Origin: Nemertoderma westbladi
Lineage: Eukaryota; Xenacoelomorpha; Nemertodermatida; Nemertodermatidae
Assembly: GCA_032718475.1 (NCBI GenBank)
Contig: JAUCBJ010008140.1
Location: forward strand, 1-57,766
Reading direction: 5' to 3'
DNA: 57,766 nt
Positions 53,105 through 57,766 of the stretch are shown here, in pieces. Position numbers and translations under genes: made by a program. Position 1 is the first letter of the stretch. Each line of letters opens with the position of its first letter. Below the pieces are notes generated by a model. The model did no database searches. It saw nothing but the letters and a program-made list of their open reading frames with translations, and was not told the DNA's origin.

Positions 53105-54908
53105 TCATTGGATAGCGGCGGACCAGTCGCATGTAGCTGATCACTGCAGCTGTAATCTGGTGTACCGCAAACAGAATGTGTTACCAGCGGACCGGTCGAA
53201 TGCAGCCACTGCTGCAATCCGGTACCGGTACTTGAGTCTGAATGTTATGATTCCAGTATTCATGCCGGCTTGTTCTGACATTTCGTCACCAGTGTACTGG
53301 ATGATTGACACAGGGGTTTCAATATGGTGCCCTGTTCTATGTATACAGCTGGTAACAGCAGCATTTACAGTATTTGCTGGGCTTTCCAAATTATATGTTT
53401 GATTCATAGCCCCTCTGGGGCCATTTGAAGCAGAGTTGCCTAACGTACTATTAAAGCACCCTGTAATTGCTGGTGTTCTGCTACTAATACAATATTCGGG
53501 TTTTGATGTATTAACAGGCTTCCTTACTGTACGCACTGATATTCTACTTACGGGTGATGGATAACGGGGTGTTTCTATGGCTAGAAGGTTACTTTCAATT
53601 TCTCGGTTTTTGGGTTCTACAGTAGTTAGGTTATTGGGTTCTACAGTAGTTAGAAGATTAGGTTCTACAGTAGTTAGTACATTCATTGAATCACATTTGG
53701 TTTTATTTCCCCTCTGCGAAATTCCAAGTTGAGATGCCTCCTCTTCCATACGTAATATACACTGTTCAGCATTTAGCCGAACCATTTCCCTCTTGGCCCT
53801 AGCCCATTCCCTTTCTATCTCACCTTCCATTTTTCCCGTTCCATCTCATCTGCAATCTGTTGTACTCGTTCCCTTCTCTCTCATTCCCTTTTCTCATGTT
53901 CCTCACGTTCCTCTTTTTCTATTCTTTCCAGTTCACGTTCACTCACTCTTATTTTCTCTCTCTAACTCACGCTGTTGTTCTCTCATGCCATCTGCTAGCT
54001 CCATTCTTGCTTGTTCAATCCCTGCATTCGTTCTCATTCGATTGATCGTGGATGAGTGTATAGATCCGACCCCTGAAACACAATCACTCTGCCTAGGGAC
54101 GTTTTCCCAGGTGGAGTCTGGTGTCACCTGGGACACAGAATCCTCTGGATCAAAGCGTGGCACCTCGGTGATAATGCTTGGGGTCGGGTCTCCCTCCCGC
54201 AGATCTTCACTCGGTTCCTCTGGGTCCCCTCCTAACGTTTGGATTGGAACGGGTCTCTTGAGATTGACACTGGGCTTTGACCCGGTCTTCAATCTCAACA
54301 GCCCTTTGTTCCTCTCCGCACGCACGTAAATGATCTATGTAGATCGTTATTTTATTTAACAGTATACTTAGCTCCAGTTCCACCAGCAGTTCACCAGTTG
54401 GGTTCTCAACAGTTCCAAACAGAGTCAGTTCTGCTCGTTGCGATCGTCGTTTAAGGATCTCTGGTTGTTGGGGATCAATCAGAACAGCACTTCGTTGTGA
54501 TCGTGATGATCGTTAGATCTCATGTCTTTGGGTCGTGTTGTCTGTGTCGAGGTTCTTTCAGGTTCGTGTCGAATGTTGGCTGGTTCAGGTTTGTGAGATG
54601 GGAGGACAGCTCGTCCCCACCAAGCTGCTAGTGCGTAAGCGAGCGCCGATTCTTGCTCTAGCAGCCCCAGGAATTGAGCGTGCCACACCGCTTGGGCACA
54701 TTGTTGGTTGCCAGGCGCCCTCCGCTTGTGTTGGGTTCGCTCTCGGGGTTCGGGCGAGTTCTCGGCCCGACTCGATCCTGCCATCCACGACTGATACTCG
54801 TCTGGGTTCATCCCTCATGTCAATGAGGTCTGAGTTCGTTTCCATTGATGGATGGTTCTTTGTTGGCGTTTGGTTGGCGCTAGCCATTTGAATTTCAAAT
54901 CTATTCAA
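53105..54908 (-). pseudogene. Gag-like charged remnant, possibly BEL/Pao
   Basis: Three staggered minus-strand frames (54908-54585, 54325-53939, 53830-53141) together look like one degraded protein. The N-terminus is polar (MASANQTPTKN), a proline/acid-rich part follows (DPEEPSEDLREGD), then a long Arg/Glu-rich coiled-coil-like run (ELERENKSE, EREWARAKREMVRLNAEQ) and a repeat LTTVEPN (three times). Frames shift near 54330-54480 and 53840-53930. No zinc knuckle or protease is visible. The makeup recalls the coiled-coil gag N-terminus of invertebrate LTR elements, but I do not recognise it specifically. The LINE at 50526-53104 cuts off its right side. Confidence 0.4.
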
Positions 54909-55864
54909 GTTCGTTAATTCGGCTACACGTTGTTGTTTTCAACGAGATAGTTTTCACTTTGTTCCGTCGATATTCTTTCCCTCTAAGAACGCCGTTTCTA
55001 CGCGTCCGTTTCGTTCATCAAGAAAACTCAGTTCAAGTCCTAGTTACTTTAATGTTCAATATGTATAAACGGCACCAGTGCACAATCACATGATGAGGCT
55101 ATAGAGTCCAAAAAGTTCAGTTCGTGAAACAAGTCGAATCAAACAACAAACGAACGAATGAATGAAAGAATGGTGAAAACTATGTAACGTTTCTACAAAG
55201 TTATATCGACAGAATGAATCTAATCTCATCCTGCTCTTGTCATGTATATGAATGGAAAGAAAACCATCTGGGATTGGTATACCAAATAACAATAGGCCAT
55301 AGAAAATGGGCCCAAAATATATAATACGTTATACACCAATATACACAGGCGAGGGTAAATCCCAGAGGATGCCTTACACTTCCATTGTTGCCTCACACTC
55401 AATGTGTCCTTTCACTCAATGTGTCCTATGATAATGGTTGTCGTCTGCATGTAGGTGCATCAGCTGCCAGAATATTACATTTGATTAGTATAACCAACAT
55501 ATACGAACTTAGATATAGGCAACTCGTTTCACCTTCATTATTAATTACTAATCAGAGTTTGAATATTGGCTGTACTCCCTTCAGTCTATCACTAACAGAT
55601 AATTAATTAGATTACTGCAGTTCTAACTATATTAATGTTACCGATGCTTGTACTTGACACGCCCTATCATTATTAGGGGTCAACATCTGACTCCACAGCT
55701 GTAATTTGAGCTACATATATAAACAATATTCATTTAACTTTAGTACATTATTTTATTATTGATTTACGGATTGTGTTATTTTTCACAAATTATCTAACGT
55801 TTCTTCTGTTCTACATTAGAATTACGCGCTTTATTATTTTGTAATATTTTTCATTGTTTTACAG
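54909..55864. other. Non-coding stretch
   Basis: No convincing gene or repeat. It could include the leader or LTR of the gag-like remnant on the minus strand, but no matching copy was found in the window to show this. Confidence 0.4.
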
Positions 55865-55885
55865 TGATATAACGAAACATCAAAG
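55865..55885 (+). other. Candidate 21-nt micro-exon
   Basis: A pyrimidine-rich tract ending TTTTACAG is followed by 21 nt and then GTAAGT, a consensus donor. Twenty-one is a multiple of three, but the segment begins TGA in one frame. It could also be a 5' UTR exon. Supported by splice-site matches only. Confidence 0.2.
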
Positions 55886-57366
55886 GTAAGTAGTAAATGT
55901 CCTACCGGTACTACTTTTGTAATTCTGTAGTCCTACTGTCTGACTGTAAGCCTAGTAGTATTGTGTTAAAGTTATGCATGGTCCACCCACAGCTGCCAAA
56001 CATACCCGTTCCATTTCGGCATACGTACTTTTATTGGAAGTCGTAAGTTTTTACGTATGGAGCTGTGGGCACTGTAATAGATACTGTAAGCCGGTGGTGG
56101 TAGGCCTTTTTGCTTACGTTGTACGAATGCACTGCAATAGCTGTGTATATCGTATACCTTAAAGTCATTAACTGAGTAGGACAGTTAAAAGTGGTATGGT
56201 TACAGAGCTGTGGGTGCGCGGCGATTGGGTGACAGTTCTGTGAGTGCTGTGACAGCTGTCAGTGTGATATCGTTGCAATGCTGGTCAATCACTTTGTTTT
56301 GGTTATGGGTTAGGTCTGCTTCACTGTCAAACTGTATTTAACATGGTACCCAAGACGCTGTCACCACGACGTGCATCTGTGATGTGAACCAGGTTTTATC
56401 CTTAATAGAATATCATAAATTTATAAAATCAATTTTATTATTTTTAAAACTTTTACAAGTTGCCAGCATTTTTATATGATAATTGTTACGATATACCATG
56501 CTAATTAAGTTTTAAAATCATGACCTACTGTATGAATTATTCAAATATCCTTCACCAGTACCATTAGGATAAAGTTTAAAACTATAATAAGATGGATCAA
56601 ATCAAATCAAATGTTTATTTAAATCTAAATTTATATATATATACTGCACAACGGGACTATACAACAGTAGATGCACGATTTATTATTTAATTATATATTA
56701 ATATTATTGCATTATTAATTATACATTAAATATTATTTATGAAATTAATATGTGCAGTCGACATTTTATATAATATTGTATTTGTGCTGTATAGCCTTAG
56801 CTAGTCGAGCACTCACACAGCACAAGATAATACCTAACTAAGGGGAATGGTGTTGGGGAGGGGAGGGGGGGGGGGGTGGGGTTGGGGTAGGGCTGCAATA
56901 AGAAGTCTTAATCTTTTAATAAGTTGTTATTAAAATTATTTATATTTACGTTTGTAGTTGTAATTGTTTACATCATGTTGTAACATTAATAAATAAAATA
57001 AAATAAATTAAAATGCAATTTCTAATTCGATATTAATTGCCTAGCAGGAGCGCCCAGATATATTAGATAGACATCACAGAGCATAAAATAAAATAAAAAG
57101 TTTATGTAGACCTAGTCTACATAAATGTTAGTACTGTTAGTCCGCCAACCTTACCTGATACTTCCGTGTAATTTAACTGATGCATTGTGTACATCAGTAC
57201 ATGTCACCAGATTTTGTTTATATGCAATATTTAATTGCTGCAGTTGCTACAAAAGCAGCAATAGACCTAACAACAATACGAGTTACTATAGTTTAGTAAT
57301 AGTAGTAGGTTAGTTTAATTCTAAACAAATTTATTAAAATTAAATTATTCTTATTAATTTTTATAG
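55886..57366. other. Non-coding stretch with an old LINE-like 3' tail
   Basis: At about 56592-57015 there is a segment starting with GATCAAATCAAATCAAATG and ending in AATAAATAAAATAAAATAAA, which looks like the 3' end of a CR1/L2-type LINE or SINE. It includes a G-rich run (about 56860-56885). If 55865-55885 and 57367-57643 are exons of one gene, this would be an intron. Nothing else recognised. Confidence 0.35.
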
Positions 57367-57643
57367 ATATGGCAAACGTAAAGTTTGCACTTACTGCCAA
57401 GGTCGCTGTGGCAACAAGCGACATAACAAGGCAACGTGCCCTATGCGCCGTGAACATCTGAAGCAAGGGATAGATGCCGCCAATATGGACGCCGGTGGAG
57501 AGTTGGAAATCGCTAGAGAAACCGACCAACATCTAGTTCAAGGACCACCAAGCGTTCAGTTGGCTTCGGTTGAACCTGTTATCCAACCAACGGTTCCCAG
57601 TGATTCCTACCAGACCGGCCGTCTTTTAGCAGTAGAAGCAATG
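57367..57643 (+). CDS. Candidate internal exon with a zinc-knuckle-like motif
   Basis: Bounded by a good acceptor (TTTTTATAG before 57367) and a consensus donor (ATG followed by GTAAGT after 57643). The open frame runs 92 codons plus one leading base, so the preceding exon would end in phase 2. It encodes KRKVCTYC...CGNKRHNKATCP, a CX2CX8HX4C cluster like the SWIM/knuckle ends of MULE-type transposases and related host proteins. A polar tail rich in Gln, Pro and Val follows. It reads one codon into the intron before a stop, as expected for an internal exon. Either a host gene or a captured transposase end; I cannot name it. Confidence 0.5.
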
Positions 57644-57766
57644 GTAAGTTAAATCTTACTGATATTTAATATTATTTTAAAGTAGTTTTCCAGTTTAAAC
57701 TCAAAATTTTTTGTATATTGAACCGCTGAACCGCTTGCACTGTAGATTTACTGAAATTGGTGTATG
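57644..57766 (+). other. Start of intron after the zinc-knuckle exon
   Basis: AT-rich sequence following the GTAAGT donor. The window ends before any further exon. Confidence 0.4.

Overview
The window is eukaryotic, almost certainly from an invertebrate animal. It is AT-rich and has no bacterial-style operons. It holds LINE retrotransposons and LTR retrotransposons of the BEL/Pao group (known only from animals), plus one convincing splice-flanked exon at the right end. Recurrent TAGGCCTA and GGTACCGGTA words around 46-48 kb are a weak hint of a marine invertebrate; I cannot name the species.

Layout. 1-3.4 kb: non-coding DNA with a tRNA-like segment, a 383-bp TIR element flanked by TA (1251-1633) and a perfect 15-bp-arm palindrome (2489-2521). 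3.4-18.2 kb: five head-to-tail copies of a monomer of about 2.96-3.07 kb (a macrosatellite). Each copy carries a 76-nt tRNA-like segment and a long hairpin, and the copies show a 3-monomer (about 9.0 kb) higher-order relation. 18.2-23.7 kb: an old PHD-finger LINE (minus) split by a full-length, apparently intact two-ORF LINE (plus, 19534-23372) with a perfect 88-bp target-site duplication.

23.7-33.4 kb: fragments of one BEL/Pao family ('family A') in inverted arrangement: LTR A (minus), LTR B (plus) and LTR C (minus). Their coding parts are broken, and two copies meet tail-against-tail near 26.68 kb. 33.4-37.2 kb: a nearly full-length, frame-broken RTE-like LINE. 37.2-40.4 kb: the 3' half of a second, distinct BEL/Pao family ('family B', minus). 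40.4-46.1 kb: a family A copy (minus) whose downstream ORF is fused to family B sequence. 46.1-50.4 kb: non-coding repeats and a TIR element of about 1.6 kb. 50.5-53.1 kb: a second, 5'-truncated RTE-like copy (minus). 53.1-54.9 kb: a charged, gag-like remnant (minus). 54.9-57.8 kb: sparse host-like DNA with an old LINE-like 3' tail and a zinc-knuckle exon at 57367-57643.

Most notable: family A appears to carry an extra ORF downstream of pol, in the env position. Its two copies (28041-30316 plus; 40420-41802 minus) read as a DEDD-type 3'-5' exonuclease-like domain (RNase D/WRN/EXD1 fold). A charged segment follows in the minus copy, and three CCHC zinc knuckles and a conserved-looking tail follow in the plus copy. 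In both copies this ORF follows the integrase C-terminus after a homologous spacer of about 1 kb full of tandem repeats. I do not know of a described BEL/Pao element with this layout. All family calls are from reading translations, not from database searches.
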